This document shows positions 16,943-26,992 of a stretch of 64,000 nt of DNA, in pieces. A program made the translations under genes and the position numbers. The notes below the pieces were generated by a model. The model saw only the letters and a list, made by a program, of their open reading frames with translations. It did no database searches and was not told where the DNA came from. How positions within the stretch are numbered: the first letter of the stretch is position 1; every line of letters starts with the position of its first letter. Where the stretch lies: the NCBI GenBank assembly GCA_002319075.1, contig NVQB01000001.1, forward strand, positions 3,844,001 through 3,908,000, written 5' to 3'. The DNA comes from Sphingobacteriaceae bacterium. Lineage in GTDB: Bacteria > Bacteroidota > Bacteroidia > B-17B0 > Aurantibacillaceae.

Positions 16943-17737
16943 ATGAAACAATATCACGAGCTCATGCAACATGTTTTAGATGTGGGTGCAACAAAAACAG
17001 ATAGAACAGGAACAGGAACCACAAGTGTATTTGGCTACCAGATGCGTTTTAATTTGAAGGAGGGCTTTCCTTTACTGACCACAAAAAAATTACATACAAA
17101 AAGTATTATTCACGAGTTATTGTGGTTTTTAAAAGGGGACACAAATATTAAATATTTGAAGGACCATGGTGTAAGTATTTGGGATGACTGGGCAGATGAG
17201 AATGGAAATCTTGGGCCGGTATACGGTTCGCAGTGGCGCAGCTGGCCGCTTCCAAACGGAGGGCATATTGATCAGATCACACAGGTAATTGAGATGATTA
17301 AAAAAAATCCTGATTCCAGGCGTTTGATTGTGAGTGCATGGAACGTGGCTGAAATTAATAATATGAAATTACCGCCCTGTCATGCTTTCTTCCAGTTTTA
17401 CGTAGCGGATGGAAAATTAAGTTGTCAGCTTTATCAAAGAAGCGCTGATATTTTTTTAGGTGTTCCTTTTAATATTGCGTCTTATGCCTTATTGACCATG
17501 ATGGTAGCACAGGTTTGTGGTTTGCAGGCAGGTGAGTTTATCCATACTTTGGGCGACGCGCATTTGTATTCCAACCATATTGAGCAGGCAAAATTGCAGT
17601 TGACAAGAGACTTAAGACCTTTGCCAACTATGAAGATAAACCCCGAGGTAAAATCTATTTTTGATTTTAAATTTGAAGATTTTCAACTGGAGAATTATGA
17701 TCCGCATCCTCATATTAAAGCGGCTGTAGCAGTTTAA
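16943..17737 (+). CDS. thyA: Thymidylate synthase
   Basis: This 264-residue enzyme has exactly the length of E. coli ThyA. It methylates dUMP to dTMP using methylene-tetrahydrofolate. The nucleophile is Cys146 in [10 protein letters not shown], preceded by [11 protein letters not shown] at 124-134 and followed by [13 protein letters not shown]. Dihydrofolate reductase, often the next gene in bacteria, is not adjacent; the following gene encodes a cyclase-family protein. Confidence 0.98.
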   Translation: MKQYHELMQHVLDVGATKTDRTGTGTTSVFGYQMRFNLKEGFPLLTTKKLHTKSIIHELLWFLKGDTNIKYLKDHGVSIWDDWADENGNLGPVYGSQWRSWPLPNGGHIDQITQVIEMIKKNPDSRRLIVSAWNVAEINNMKLPPCHAFFQFYVADGKLSCQLYQRSADIFLGVPFNIASYALLTMMVAQVCGLQAGEFIHTLGDAHLYSNHIEQAKLQLTRDLRPLPTMKINPEVKSIFDFKFEDFQLENYDPHPHIKAAVAV

Positions 17738-17762
17738 ACCAAAGTATTTTAGTGTGTAATTT

Positions 17763-18515
17763 ATGATCGCTACAATTTTCCATGCGGGTAAAGAATATAA
17801 AGTTGATTTTTTTAAACCACTGGATATTTCAATACCCTTAAAAGCCGATAAAGACTGCGCCAGTGCATGGTATGTAGAACCCATGAAACTGGAACCGGTT
17901 GTTATGGGCGAGTGGATAGGAGATGTAAATAAAGGTGGAAGCGTCAATTTCAGAACCGTTACCTTTAATCCACATGGCAATGGTACTCATACAGAATGTG
18001 TGGGGCATATCAGCAAAGAGTTCTATACTATCAATAAATCGCTGGAGCGTTTTCTATTTATCGCTGAGGTAGTAACCGTGCTTCCAACGGATCTTGGTAA
18101 TGGGGATTATGTGATTACACGCAAACAATTAGAGCAACTTCTCGCAGAAAGCGGTAAACCCGAAGCTTTGGTTATCAGAACCTTAAGCAATGGCTTAAAT
18201 AAATTGGCTGTTAATTATAGCAATACAAATCCCCCTTATATTTTAAAGGAAGCTATAGAGTTCTTGAATGAATTGGGCGTTATGCATCTGCTTATTGATA
18301 TGCCGAGTATCGACCGTGAATCGGATGGTGGTAAACTTGAAGCGCATCATGCCTTCTGGAACTATCCTGAAAATACACAAATGCACAAAACCATCACCGA
18401 GTTTATTTATGTGAGCAATGATATAGATGACGGTACTTATCTTTTGAATTTGCAAATAGCACCTTTTGAAAATGATGCGAGCCCAAGCAAACCGGTGTTG
18501 TACAAAGTTTTTTAA
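17763..18515 (+). CDS. Cyclase-family (kynurenine formamidase-like) metal hydrolase
   Basis: The 250-residue protein belongs to the cyclase family that includes bacterial kynurenine formamidase KynB. The metal-binding signature is normally HxGTHxDxPxH. Here it reads H-G-N-G-T-H-T-E-C-V-G-H at 71-82: His76, an acidic Glu78 in place of Asp, and His82 keep their spacing, while the first His is shifted by one. That makes the exact activity uncertain. A tryptophan dioxygenase gene about 15 kb upstream would supply the formylkynurenine substrate, but this is only circumstantial. The gene follows thyA by 25 bases and converges on the peroxidase gene with 4 bases between stops. Confidence 0.78.
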   Translation: MIATIFHAGKEYKVDFFKPLDISIPLKADKDCASAWYVEPMKLEPVVMGEWIGDVNKGGSVNFRTVTFNPHGNGTHTECVGHISKEFYTINKSLERFLFIAEVVTVLPTDLGNGDYVITRKQLEQLLAESGKPEALVIRTLSNGLNKLAVNYSNTNPPYILKEAIEFLNELGVMHLLIDMPSIDRESDGGKLEAHHAFWNYPENTQMHKTITEFIYVSNDIDDGTYLLNLQIAPFENDASPSKPVLYKVF

Positions 18516-18519
18516 GTCC

Positions 18520-19467
18520 CTACTTTTTTGAGACAAAACGTGTGTCGCTTAAACTTCTCAAAAATTCTTCCAGATCTTTTTTATCTCTTTCTGTAAGTCC
18601 TAAAGGTTTTTTCAAAAGACTGTCCCGGTTAATAGAATTGTTTACAAAGCTATCCGGCTTATCGTAATAATCTATCACCTGTTTTAATGTTTTAAATTGT
18701 CCATTATGCATGTATGGTGCAGTATGCGCTATGTTGCGAAGTCCGGGAACTTTAAAAGCTCCAAGGTCTTTGGGGTTTTTCGTAACCATAAAACGGCCTT
18801 CATCGTTGAGGTCTTTTGCATTATAGAGTCCTATATTTTTGAAACGGTCGTTCCCTGAAAAGTCGGCTCCAAAATGGCAATCAAAACATTTTCCTTTATT
18901 GTTAAAAATATCCAGACCGCGCTTCGCACTTTCGCTCATGAGTGTTGTGTCTTCTTCACTCATGTACTTATCAAATACGGTATTACTTGTTTCTAGCGTT
19001 CTTTCGTAGGAAGCAATTGCTAATCCCAGTAAAGCTTTAGACGGCATTTCACCATAAACATGTTGAAAGGCTTTTACATAAGCTGCATTTTTAATTAATC
19101 GTCTCACGCTTAAAGTAAGTGGAAAATCCATCTCCACGTGATTCTCCATTGGCCCCAATGCTTGTTCTTCAAGAGTTTCCGATCTTCCATCCCAAAAATA
19201 AAAATTTCTGTCGCCCTGGTTCATAGCGCTTGGCGTGTTGCGTGTACCGGCTCTTTTAAAGATGCCAGCGCTCAAAGCAACTGTGTCGGCAAAAGCAAAT
19301 TCGGGTTTGTGACAACTCGCGCAGCTTATAGAGCTATCGCGCGATAAAATGGGATCAAAAAATAATTTTTCACCCAATTGTTCTTCAGTGGTAATAAGAC
19401 TTTCACTCTTCTTTTCTGAGCAAGAAAAAAAGACGAATACAGTTACTAGGAGAGGGATTACTTTCAT
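18520..19467 (-). CDS. Di-haem cytochrome c peroxidase, lipoprotein
   Basis: The 315-residue protein belongs to the CcpA/MauG di-haem peroxidase family, which reduces hydrogen peroxide in the periplasm. Two haem-binding motifs are seen, C-A-S-C-H at 49-53 and C-F-D-C-H at 194-198. Family motifs G-E-K-L-F-F-D-P and R-N-T-P-S-A-M-N flank the first, and the distal region has G-L-R-N-I-A-H-T-A-P-Y-M-H-N-G. The N-terminus ends in F-F-S-C with Cys16, a lipobox, so it is probably tethered to the membrane. It is transcribed divergently from the CPBP protease gene. Confidence 0.93.
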   Translation of the reverse strand: MKVIPLLVTVFVFFSCSEKKSESLITTEEQLGEKLFFDPILSRDSSISCASCHKPEFAFADTVALSAGIFKRAGTRNTPSAMNQGDRNFYFWDGRSETLEEQALGPMENHVEMDFPLTLSVRRLIKNAAYVKAFQHVYGEMPSKALLGLAIASYERTLETSNTVFDKYMSEEDTTLMSESAKRGLDIFNNKGKCFDCHFGADFSGNDRFKNIGLYNAKDLNDEGRFMVTKNPKDLGAFKVPGLRNIAHTAPYMHNGQFKTLKQVIDYYDKPDSFVNNSINRDSLLKKPLGLTERDKKDLEEFLRSLSDTRFVSKK

Positions 19468-19561
19468 TTTTTTTAACTAGGCACTACTGGTGTTTAGAAG
19501 AAAAAACTCTACATTTATGCTTTATCAAAAATAGGAATTAATTCAGAATTAAGCCGCCAGA

Positions 19562-20569
19562 ATGGACGAAACGACGGAGCAAACAGAACAAAAAACAATT
19601 CCTTTTAATAATCTGTACCTTATTTCGGGCTTAGTTCATGGTTTGAATAAAAGCTGGATGTACATGTTTACGATGCTGCTCCTGGTTTTTGGTTATTTAT
19701 TATTTCAATCGGCAGCTGTTTACCCTTTAGCGGAGGTTTTAAGTCAGCATGGTATTTCTATAAAAGATATTTCAGAGAATCCAAATTTGTTGTTCGACGC
19801 AAATGCGCTGCATATGGACAGGAATGTAGTTCTATTAATAGAGTTTGGAATGTTTGTTTTTGGCTTCATAGGGTTCTATTTAGGTCTGCGCTATATACAT
19901 CAAAAAACAATTACAAGTGTTTTAACTGGATACGAAAAATTCAGGTTTAAAAGATTTTGGTTTGCCTTCGCAACCTGGGGACTAATGGTTGGCGTTAGTG
20001 TTCTTGCAGAGTATTTTTTAAATCCTGGTAATCTTGAATTACAATCAACGCCGCTGAATGGAGAAAGCGGTTTTCACTTTAATACAACCGGTTTTATTAT
20101 CTCCATTGTTATCATGCTGGTGATGATGCCTGTTCAAACAGGTTTAGAAGAAGTTATTTTCAGGGGATACCTGGTACAGGGTTTATCGCAGGTTTTTAAA
20201 AACGGATTTATTCCTTTAATAATCACTTCTCTTTTATTCGGAATGGCACACATGTCAAATCCTGAAGTACGCGCTTACGGCTGGCCGATCATGTTAACTT
20301 ATTTTTGCTCTTTTGCCCTGTTTATGGGTGCTTTAACTTTGTTGGATGAAGGTTTAGAGCTAGCATTTGGCATACATTTTGCAAATAATATTATGAGTAG
20401 CATCCTGGTGTCTTCTCCAAATTCAGTGATAAAAACTTATTCTATTTTCGAAGCCAAACACGAAGATCCTTATGCGGAAATCTGGTCCTGGCTTGTTATG
20501 GCTGCTATTACCTTTCTTATCTTCTGGCTCAAATACCGCTGGAAAAATTTCAGTTTAATTCTAAAATAA
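19562..20569 (+). CDS. CPBP-family intramembrane metalloprotease
   Basis: This 335-residue polytopic membrane protein carries the CPBP (CAAX protease/bacteriocin-processing, ABI) motifs: E-E-V-I-F-R at 196-201, the F-G-M-A-H motif with His230, and a final H-F-A-N-N. About seven or eight hydrophobic helices are visible, starting near residue 35. Family members cut substrates inside the membrane or process bacteriocins and exported peptides; the substrate is unknown. It is followed after 4 bases by an M61 peptidase gene, forming a two-protease unit. Confidence 0.92.
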   Translation: MDETTEQTEQKTIPFNNLYLISGLVHGLNKSWMYMFTMLLLVFGYLLFQSAAVYPLAEVLSQHGISIKDISENPNLLFDANALHMDRNVVLLIEFGMFVFGFIGFYLGLRYIHQKTITSVLTGYEKFRFKRFWFAFATWGLMVGVSVLAEYFLNPGNLELQSTPLNGESGFHFNTTGFIISIVIMLVMMPVQTGLEEVIFRGYLVQGLSQVFKNGFIPLIITSLLFGMAHMSNPEVRAYGWPIMLTYFCSFALFMGALTLLDEGLELAFGIHFANNIMSSILVSSPNSVIKTYSIFEAKHEDPYAEIWSWLVMAAITFLIFWLKYRWKNFSLILK

Positions 20570-20573
20570 ATTC

Positions 20574-22430
20574 ATGCAGAAAATAATTCTTGTTCTTGCA
20601 CTTGTATGTGCTAATCTTTTACACGCCGATGGCGATTATCATTATTTTGTAAATCTTACTAAAGTTACTAACGACAAGGTTTCGGTGGTATTAACGCCAC
20701 CTGATTTTGCGCAAGATGAAATTGAATTTATGTTTCCGGCCATGGTGCCTGGTACCTACGAAGTTTATGATTTCGGAAGGTTTATTTCCAATTTTAAAGT
20801 AAGTGGTAAAGGGGGAGTTGACATAAAAGTTACCAGGGTGAATGTGAACACTTACAAGATTTCACCTGCGTCGAAAATTGATAAAATTACCTACGATGTG
20901 GATGATACTTTTGATAAAACGGACCTTCCAGGTACAAAAGACAAAGTGATTTTTGAACCAGGCGGGACCAACTTTGAAGAAGGGAAAAACTTTTCGATCA
21001 ATACTCACAGTATGTTTGGGTATTTTAAAGGATTTACAAACAAAAATTTCATTTTAGAATTTGAGAAGCCGAAAGGATTTTATCCCTCCACTGGTTTGTC
21101 TGATATAAAACTTGGAGAAACCAAGGATCAACTTACTGTATTTGATTACCATGATCTTGCAGATGCCCCTATTATGTATTTTGTACCTGATACAGCAACG
21201 CTACTTGTAGGAAAAACAAAAGTGCTTGTGTCAAGTTATTCGCCAAACAAAATGATCAGCGCGAATTTTATAGCAGGAAATTTAAGGGAATTATTATATG
21301 CTCAGCGCGATTATTTAGGCGGAGAACTTCCGGTGAATAAGTATGCCTTCCTTTTTTATTTTATGGACAAGCCTACACAATCTGGAGCGAGTGGGGCACT
21401 GGAACATTCTTATTCTTCTTTTTATGTCATGCCTGAATTTGACAGTACTTCCCTGCAACAACAAATAAGAGACGTGGCTGCACATGAGTTTTTTCATATT
21501 GTAACGCCTCTTAATATTCACGCGAAAGAAATTGGCGACTTTGATTTTAATGATCCTAAAATGAGCGAGCATTTATGGATGTATGAAGGTATGACCGAGT
21601 ATGAAGCGCATCACGCACAGGTAAAAGGGGGGTTGATCGACATAAATGCTTTTATCAATACCATGATGCAGAAATACGAAAATAGTCTCGACGGGTATAA
21701 TGATACTATGAGTTTTACCTACATGAGTAAACATGTACTGGAAGAAAAAATTCACAAACAATATGGAAACGTTTATGAGAAAGGCGCTGTAATTGGCATG
21801 TGTCTTGATATTTTATTGCGTGATTTAAGTAATGGTGAATACGGAACACAAAATCTGATGAAAGATCTTGCGACAAAATATGGCAAGAATAAATCTTTTA
21901 ATGACGAAGATCTTTTTAATGATATCGAAAAATTTACTTATCCTGAAGTGGGAGCTTTCTTGAGAAAACATGTGGGAGGAACAACTCCGTTACCAATGCG
22001 CGATATACTCGGACGTATAGGAATTGAATTTGCGAATGAAAGTGTTAGTTATGAATTCTCTTTGGGAAATCCGGATTTGAATTACAACGAAAAAACAAAA
22101 CGACTTTTTGTGGAAGATGCGAAAGAGCTGGATGAATTTGGTAAACAACTAGGCCTTAAAAAGGGAGACGAACTCTCTAAAATAAATGGAACAGAAATTA
22201 AGATTGAAAAAATCAGGGAGATCGTGAGCAACTACTACGACACCCTGAAAGAAGGAGACAAGGTAACTATCGAGATTTACCGTCCGAAACTACGCAAAGG
22301 CAAATACAAGAAAAAAACACTCACTGCGACCGCAAAAAAAATTAAGATTACCCGTAACAATCAAATCAGTCTTATGCCTGAAGTGTCAGATAAGCAAAAA
22401 GCTACTTTGAAAAGCTGGGTTGGACTTTAA
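20574..22430 (+). CDS. M61 (glycyl aminopeptidase) family zinc protease with PDZ domain
   Basis: The 618-residue exported protein has a signal peptide (I-I-L-V-L-A-L-V-C-A-N-L-L-H-A). The zinc-binding motif H-E-F-F-H lies near 303-307, and the third ligand is expected in W-M-Y-E-G-M-T-E-Y, where E-G-M-T-E matches the M61 pattern. A PDZ-like domain lies near 505-590, with L-G-L-K-K-G-D-E-L-S-K-I-N-G. The family prefers N-terminal glycine or alanine. The start ATG follows the CPBP gene stop by 4 bases; the two proteases may act in the same pathway, which is an inference from position. Confidence 0.92.
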   Translation: MQKIILVLALVCANLLHADGDYHYFVNLTKVTNDKVSVVLTPPDFAQDEIEFMFPAMVPGTYEVYDFGRFISNFKVSGKGGVDIKVTRVNVNTYKISPASKIDKITYDVDDTFDKTDLPGTKDKVIFEPGGTNFEEGKNFSINTHSMFGYFKGFTNKNFILEFEKPKGFYPSTGLSDIKLGETKDQLTVFDYHDLADAPIMYFVPDTATLLVGKTKVLVSSYSPNKMISANFIAGNLRELLYAQRDYLGGELPVNKYAFLFYFMDKPTQSGASGALEHSYSSFYVMPEFDSTSLQQQIRDVAAHEFFHIVTPLNIHAKEIGDFDFNDPKMSEHLWMYEGMTEYEAHHAQVKGGLIDINAFINTMMQKYENSLDGYNDTMSFTYMSKHVLEEKIHKQYGNVYEKGAVIGMCLDILLRDLSNGEYGTQNLMKDLATKYGKNKSFNDEDLFNDIEKFTYPEVGAFLRKHVGGTTPLPMRDILGRIGIEFANESVSYEFSLGNPDLNYNEKTKRLFVEDAKELDEFGKQLGLKKGDELSKINGTEIKIEKIREIVSNYYDTLKEGDKVTIEIYRPKLRKGKYKKKTLTATAKKIKITRNNQISLMPEVSDKQKATLKSWVGL

Positions 22431-22475
22431 TTATTCTGAATTCTAATACCTATATTTAATATTAAATAAAGAACA

Positions 22476-24455
22476 ATGCATATCAAGTCGCTGATAAAAA
22501 TAGTTTCTTTCCTCCTTGTGTTTTGCCTACAGCAAGGTATTGCGCAGTCTATGCCGCCGGGTCAGTATACTAGCTCTAGTAAAAAAGCTATAAAGCATTT
22601 GGAAGAAGGGAAAAAAGCATTTGAATATTCGCACGATAATGAAAAAGCGGAGAAAAGTTTTTTGAAAGCTCTTGATGAGGATAAGAATTTTATTGAAGCG
22701 GCTTTGGGCCTTGCCACAGTTTATCAGCAAACGGGTAAGCACGAAAAAGCAATTGAGTACTTCAAAAGAGCGATTACGATTAATCCCAAGTTTTATAACA
22801 ATGCCTTTTTCTTTTTGTCCGAATCTTTATTGCTTACAGGACAATATGATGAAGCTAAGAAAAATCTGGATTTTTTTGTAAAACTTGAGCGCATAAGCCC
22901 AGGTATTAGAGAAGCAGCTCAGGCAAAACTGATTACTGCAAATTTCGGATCAGAAGCCATTAAAAACCCTAAGCCTTACAACCCGGTAAATGTAGGTGCC
23001 GGAATAAATTCCGAAATGGATGAATATTTTCCTGCGGCTTCAGCGGATGGAAAGAAATTTCTATTTACGCGGAGTTTACGCGATTCGCAAAACCCGGAAT
23101 TTTACAATGAAGATTTTTATGTGAGTGATAAGGTAAACAATGTCTGGCAAACTGCACTACCCATTCCTGAAATTAACACGCCTTCAAATGAAGGGGCCCC
23201 AACTCTTTCGGCCGATGGTACCATAATGTTTTTTACTTCCTGCGCAAATGATTTTGGCGACTATAGTTCGGATCGTAAAGGTTTTGGAAGTTGCGATATT
23301 TTTTACGCTCAAAAAATAAATGGTCGTTGGACAAGAGCGCGCAATGCCGGAGGAGCAATCAATACAAATCATTGGGAAACGCAGCCAAGTTTTAGCAGTG
23401 ACGGGAAAACACTTTATTTTATTCGCGGAATTCTCGGGCGCAATGGTATTCGCGAGCAGGATATTTATAGCAGCACAATAGGTGATGATGGAAAATTTTC
23501 GCCTGCTGTAAAAATATCTACTGTAATAAATACACCATACAAAGAAGAATCAATCTTTATTCACCCGGATAATCAAACTTTATATTTTAGTAGCGAGGGA
23601 CATCCGGGCATGGGTGGACTTGATATTTATATGAGTAAGCGTCAGCCCGACGGGGAGTGGGGCACACCCGTAAATCTGGGTTATCCCATAAATACTTTTA
23701 AAGATGATATCAGTTTGCTGGTTGCCCCTTCCGGGGAACTCGCTTTCTTCTCCAGCGACAGGCCAGGTGGAAATGGCGGTTTGGATATTTATCAATTTGA
23801 ATTGCCAAAAGATTTGCGTCCCGAAAAAATTACTTATGTAAAAGGAAAGGTTTACAACGCGAAAACAAACGAGCCCCTGGAAGCAAGTTTTGAGCTAATT
23901 GATTTAACCACACAAAAACAAGTTACTAAATCGTATTCGCAAAAAAACGGCGAGTTTCTTGTAACGCTCACGGCCAGCAAAAATTACCTGGTAAATGTAA
24001 GCAAAGAAGGATTTTTATTTTACAGCTATAATTTCAGTCTGAAAGAAATTGAAGCAGATTACAACAAACCTTACCAATTGGATATTCCTTTAGAACCGAT
24101 TGATATCGGTAACGTGGTGGAATTAAAAAATGTGTTTTTTGATGTCGATAAATTTGAGTTGAAACCTGAAAGCAAAGCAGAATTAGATAAGTTAACGGCA
24201 TTTCTGACAAAGAACGCTACATTGAAAATTGAATTGGGTGGACATACAGATAATAGCGGTGATCCAAAAAAGAATCTTACTTTATCAGCAAATCGTGCTA
24301 AAGCGGTTTACGATTATTTAATTATAACAGGTAAGATAGCGGCGGGTAGGCTTCAGTTCAAAGGATATGGCGAAACAGTTCCAAAGGTGCCGAATGACAG
24401 TCCGGAAAACAAAGCAGAAAACAGGAGAACAGAATTTAAAGTTACCGGAAAATAA
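22476..24455 (+). CDS. porE: PorE-like T9SS periplasmic protein (TPR, PD40 propeller, OmpA)
   Basis: This 659-residue protein has a signal peptide, TPR repeats at about 35-140, and WD40-like PD40 strands at about 170-430 with repeated S-A-D-G-K or S-S-D-G-K motifs. A carboxypeptidase-regulatory-like domain lies at about 445-530, and an OmpA C-terminal peptidoglycan-binding domain at about 540-659 includes G-G-H-T-D-N-S-G and N-R-A-K-A-V. The order and length match PorE (PG1058) of Porphyromonas gingivalis, which tethers the type IX secretion machine to the cell wall. Several paralogues with this layout occur in some genomes, so orthology is likely rather than certain. It stands alone between the M61 gene and convergent asnB. 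Confidence 0.82.
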   Translation: MHIKSLIKIVSFLLVFCLQQGIAQSMPPGQYTSSSKKAIKHLEEGKKAFEYSHDNEKAEKSFLKALDEDKNFIEAALGLATVYQQTGKHEKAIEYFKRAITINPKFYNNAFFFLSESLLLTGQYDEAKKNLDFFVKLERISPGIREAAQAKLITANFGSEAIKNPKPYNPVNVGAGINSEMDEYFPAASADGKKFLFTRSLRDSQNPEFYNEDFYVSDKVNNVWQTALPIPEINTPSNEGAPTLSADGTIMFFTSCANDFGDYSSDRKGFGSCDIFYAQKINGRWTRARNAGGAINTNHWETQPSFSSDGKTLYFIRGILGRNGIREQDIYSSTIGDDGKFSPAVKISTVINTPYKEESIFIHPDNQTLYFSSEGHPGMGGLDIYMSKRQPDGEWGTPVNLGYPINTFKDDISLLVAPSGELAFFSSDRPGGNGGLDIYQFELPKDLRPEKITYVKGKVYNAKTNEPLEASFELIDLTTQKQVTKSYSQKNGEFLVTLTASKNYLVNVSKEGFLFYSYNFSLKEIEADYNKPYQLDIPLEPIDIGNVVELKNVFFDVDKFELKPESKAELDKLTAFLTKNATLKIELGGHTDNSGDPKKNLTLSANRAKAVYDYLIITGKIAAGRLQFKGYGETVPKVPNDSPENKAENRRTEFKVTGK

Positions 24456-24480
24456 ATTTTGAATGTTTAGCCAATAACGT

Positions 24481-26406
24481 TTAATCAGTAACTTTTGAAA
24501 AGGCCTTCATCCACCTGCTTAACACAAACAGTTTAAACAGTAATTTGTAATGAAAAGTAGTTGAAGTGTCCCAACTTTCAATTTTATCGTAATTAACAAA
24601 TTCAAAGTGCGCTTCCTTTATTTCGTGAATAAGTTTTGGTTTTAATTCAGTAACCCATTTTTTCATAGGTGTTTCAAACCCTTTTTTGTCGTAACGCGTA
24701 TAAATTTCCTGCGGAAGTTTTTCTTTTACCGCTTCTCTTAAAAGGTATTTAGAAATTCCTTTTTGTATTTTCTTATTTGCATCGAACGAAAATAGAAGGT
24801 TGATCAACTCCTTATCATCACTGAATGGAGTGCGGCTTTCTACACTGTGCCACATTCCGCAGCGGTCTTCACATTTTAAGAATGATTTTAAACGGCTGTG
24901 GTAAATATCGTCGATTAACTGAGCGTTTATATCATTAAAATAGACAACAGGATTTTTTACTTCAGAACTCTCTATAAACTCTTTAGTTAAAAATAGTGCG
25001 AATTGTTTTTTGTTAAAATAGTAAGCTTGTTTTAAGCGTTCTTTTACGTAAAAAAAGCGGGAACCCGGAATAGTCTTATTAGAAGCAGAGATGTCTTTTA
25101 GCGCTTTTAAATAAAGTCCTTTTGAAATGTGATTATTCCACTGGGCTATAAAATGATGATGATAGCCTGCGAATAATTCGTCGGCCCCCTGTCCATCCAA
25201 TACCACCTTTATGTTATTTTGTTTTGCCAGTTCCATCACCTTGTATTGAGCATACGTACTGGTGCTCCATATCGGCACATCCTGCGAGTAAATAAGATCA
25301 TCTACATCTTTTATAAAACCTTCAAGACTAGGCTCGGTTTTATGGTGTTTGGCATGAATTTTTTCAGCAACTGCATCTGCATAAACTTCCTCATTAAATT
25401 CTTGCCCTTTGAATACGGAAGTAAAACAATGAAGCGGAGTAGTGCTTTGTTCGGCAATTGTAACCGCAAGAGCACTGCTGTCAATTCCTCCGCTCAAACA
25501 GGTACCCACTTCTACATCACTTCTTAAACGCAGGCGTACTGAATTTTCAAAGGTTTCTTTTATTTTTTCTATCAGATCTTTTTCAGAAAGCTTGTCGTTT
25601 TCTAAAGTAACGTGATCTCTTAAATTGTAGTATTCTTTGATCGCAATATGTTTTTTTTCAATATCGTAGATAAGGTTCGTTCCGGGCCAGAGTTCATTAA
25701 CACCCTCAAAAAAATTGCTTACTTCATTTTCTAAAAGATCATTCACCAGGTAATTGTGAAGTGCTTTTTTATTGATCTTAAAAGGAAGCAATCCGGATTT
25801 AATAAATGCTTTTTGTTCACTTGCAAAAGAGAAGAACTTATCATTATTTACATAGTAAAAGGGTTTAACGCCCAGCCGGTCGCGCGAAGCAAAAAGAATT
25901 TTCTTTTCACTATCGTAAATGCAAAAGGCCCACATGCCGTTAAATTTTTTTACACAATCTGATCCCCAGTACTTGTAAGCTGCGAGAATAACCTCGGTAT
26001 CGCTTTCTGAAATAAAAACGGCCCCTGAATTTTTTAATTCTTCTCTTAATTCTATATAGTTGTAAATTTCTCCATTAAAAACAATCCATGTTTCAGCATT
26101 TACGTCACACATAGGCTGATGGCCTGCATCACTGAGATCTATGATGGCGAGCCTTCTATGCGCAAATGCAAGAAAAGTAGTTTTTTCAGCAGTTTCAATA
26201 GAAGAGTGGGGAATGTAATTAAACTCTCTTTTCTGAAAGGCAAATTTCTGGCCTGAAAAATAGGGTGTTATCGATTTCGAATCAGCCATCATAAACCCCT
26301 CACCATCAGGACCGCGGTGCTGAATGATCTTGCTCATCGAAGAGATCTTTTGTGCAAGATCAAATTCAGTTTTTTCTTTTAAAAGTATACCCGCAATACC
26401 ACACAT
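24481..26406 (-). CDS. asnB: Asparagine synthetase, glutamine-hydrolysing
   Basis: The 641-residue enzyme begins M-C-G-I-A-G-I, exposing Cys2 as the glutaminase nucleophile. The N-terminal glutaminase domain includes H-R-G-P-D-G-E-G, A-H-R-R-L-A-I-I-D-L-S and N-G-E-I-Y-N-Y. The synthetase domain has the PP-loop L-S-G-G-I-D-S-S and V-L-D-G-Q-G-A-D-E-L-F-A-G-Y. In Bacteroidota such enzymes either make asparagine or amidate sugars in polysaccharide loci. No other polysaccharide genes are next to it, so asparagine synthesis is the simpler reading. The gene starts 3 bases after a TM2-domain gene and is probably co-transcribed with it. Confidence 0.94.
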   Translation of the reverse strand: MCGIAGILLKEKTEFDLAQKISSMSKIIQHRGPDGEGFMMADSKSITPYFSGQKFAFQKREFNYIPHSSIETAEKTTFLAFAHRRLAIIDLSDAGHQPMCDVNAETWIVFNGEIYNYIELREELKNSGAVFISESDTEVILAAYKYWGSDCVKKFNGMWAFCIYDSEKKILFASRDRLGVKPFYYVNNDKFFSFASEQKAFIKSGLLPFKINKKALHNYLVNDLLENEVSNFFEGVNELWPGTNLIYDIEKKHIAIKEYYNLRDHVTLENDKLSEKDLIEKIKETFENSVRLRLRSDVEVGTCLSGGIDSSALAVTIAEQSTTPLHCFTSVFKGQEFNEEVYADAVAEKIHAKHHKTEPSLEGFIKDVDDLIYSQDVPIWSTSTYAQYKVMELAKQNNIKVVLDGQGADELFAGYHHHFIAQWNNHISKGLYLKALKDISASNKTIPGSRFFYVKERLKQAYYFNKKQFALFLTKEFIESSEVKNPVVYFNDINAQLIDDIYHSRLKSFLKCEDRCGMWHSVESRTPFSDDKELINLLFSFDANKKIQKGISKYLLREAVKEKLPQEIYTRYDKKGFETPMKKWVTELKPKLIHEIKEAHFEFVNYDKIESWDTSTTFHYKLLFKLFVLSRWMKAFSKVTD

Positions 26407-26409
26407 ATA

Positions 26410-26844
26410 TTAGTTAACCCACATAAATACCTTTTTATTGTCTGTAAAAGGTTTCATGTCTTTTTCAAGAAGAATAAAACAAAAATCTATGAGAGGGAGT
26501 AGTCCTACAATACCGCCAAAACTACCTATGTAAACCACTGGAACATAAGGCGCACAACCCAGGTAAATGCGATGTAAGCCAACAATGCCAAAAGGAAAGG
26601 GAAACGCTAAAAGGGCCGCCGTAAGCTTTTTGTTCTTCTTTTGTTTTTTATGAAACATCTGTAAGAGTGGAGTGGGACGGTTATTTAGATGCCTGTAAGA
26701 ATCTTCGCTGATAAGGGCAAAATCATTGAGTTGCAGGTGGGAAATTTCTTCTTCTGAAAGGATATAAATTCTTTGAAAAGGCTGGTTTGCCGTACAAATT
26801 TTCGAAAAAAGAAATAAACAATAGAATATTAAAATTTTTTTCAC
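26410..26844 (-). CDS. TM2-domain membrane protein
   Basis: The protein has about 144 residues with a signal peptide (K-K-I-L-I-F-Y-C-L-F-L-F-S-K-I-C-T-A-N). The C-terminal half is a TM2-like pair of helices: A-A-L-L-A-F-P-F-P-F-G-I-V-G-L-H-R-I-Y-L-G, where G-x-H-R-x-Y-L-G is the family signature, then G-I-V-G-L-L-P-L-I-D-F. The chosen start is a GTG at 26844, giving M-K-K-I-L-I-F; a GTG at 26871 would add nine residues before the signal. Many Bacteroidota encode such exported TM2 proteins without known function. It directly precedes asnB. Confidence 0.72.
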   Translation of the reverse strand: MKKILIFYCLFLFSKICTANQPFQRIYILSEEEISHLQLNDFALISEDSYRHLNNRPTPLLQMFHKKQKKNKKLTAALLAFPFPFGIVGLHRIYLGCAPYVPVVYIGSFGGIVGLLPLIDFCFILLEKDMKPFTDNKKVFMWVN

Positions 26845-26963
26845 AGTGCACCGGATGTTTGTATTGCCCACAGGGCCTCAATTTGCTTTTTCAAAGTTAT
26901 TAAATTCTGCGTACCGGAGTATATTTTGTTAATATTAACACTTAAGCTTTAGGATAGATTGTC

Positions 26964-26971
26964 TATATTTG
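26964..26971 (+). promoter_or_regulatory. -7 element for glmM
   Basis: TATATTTG fits TAnnTTTG and lies 21 bases before the TTG start of glmM, implying a very short leader. A TTG at the proper -33 distance is not present, so the call rests on half of the promoter. Confidence 0.33.
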
Positions 26972-26992
26972 CGCCCGTAAAAAACCCGAGTT

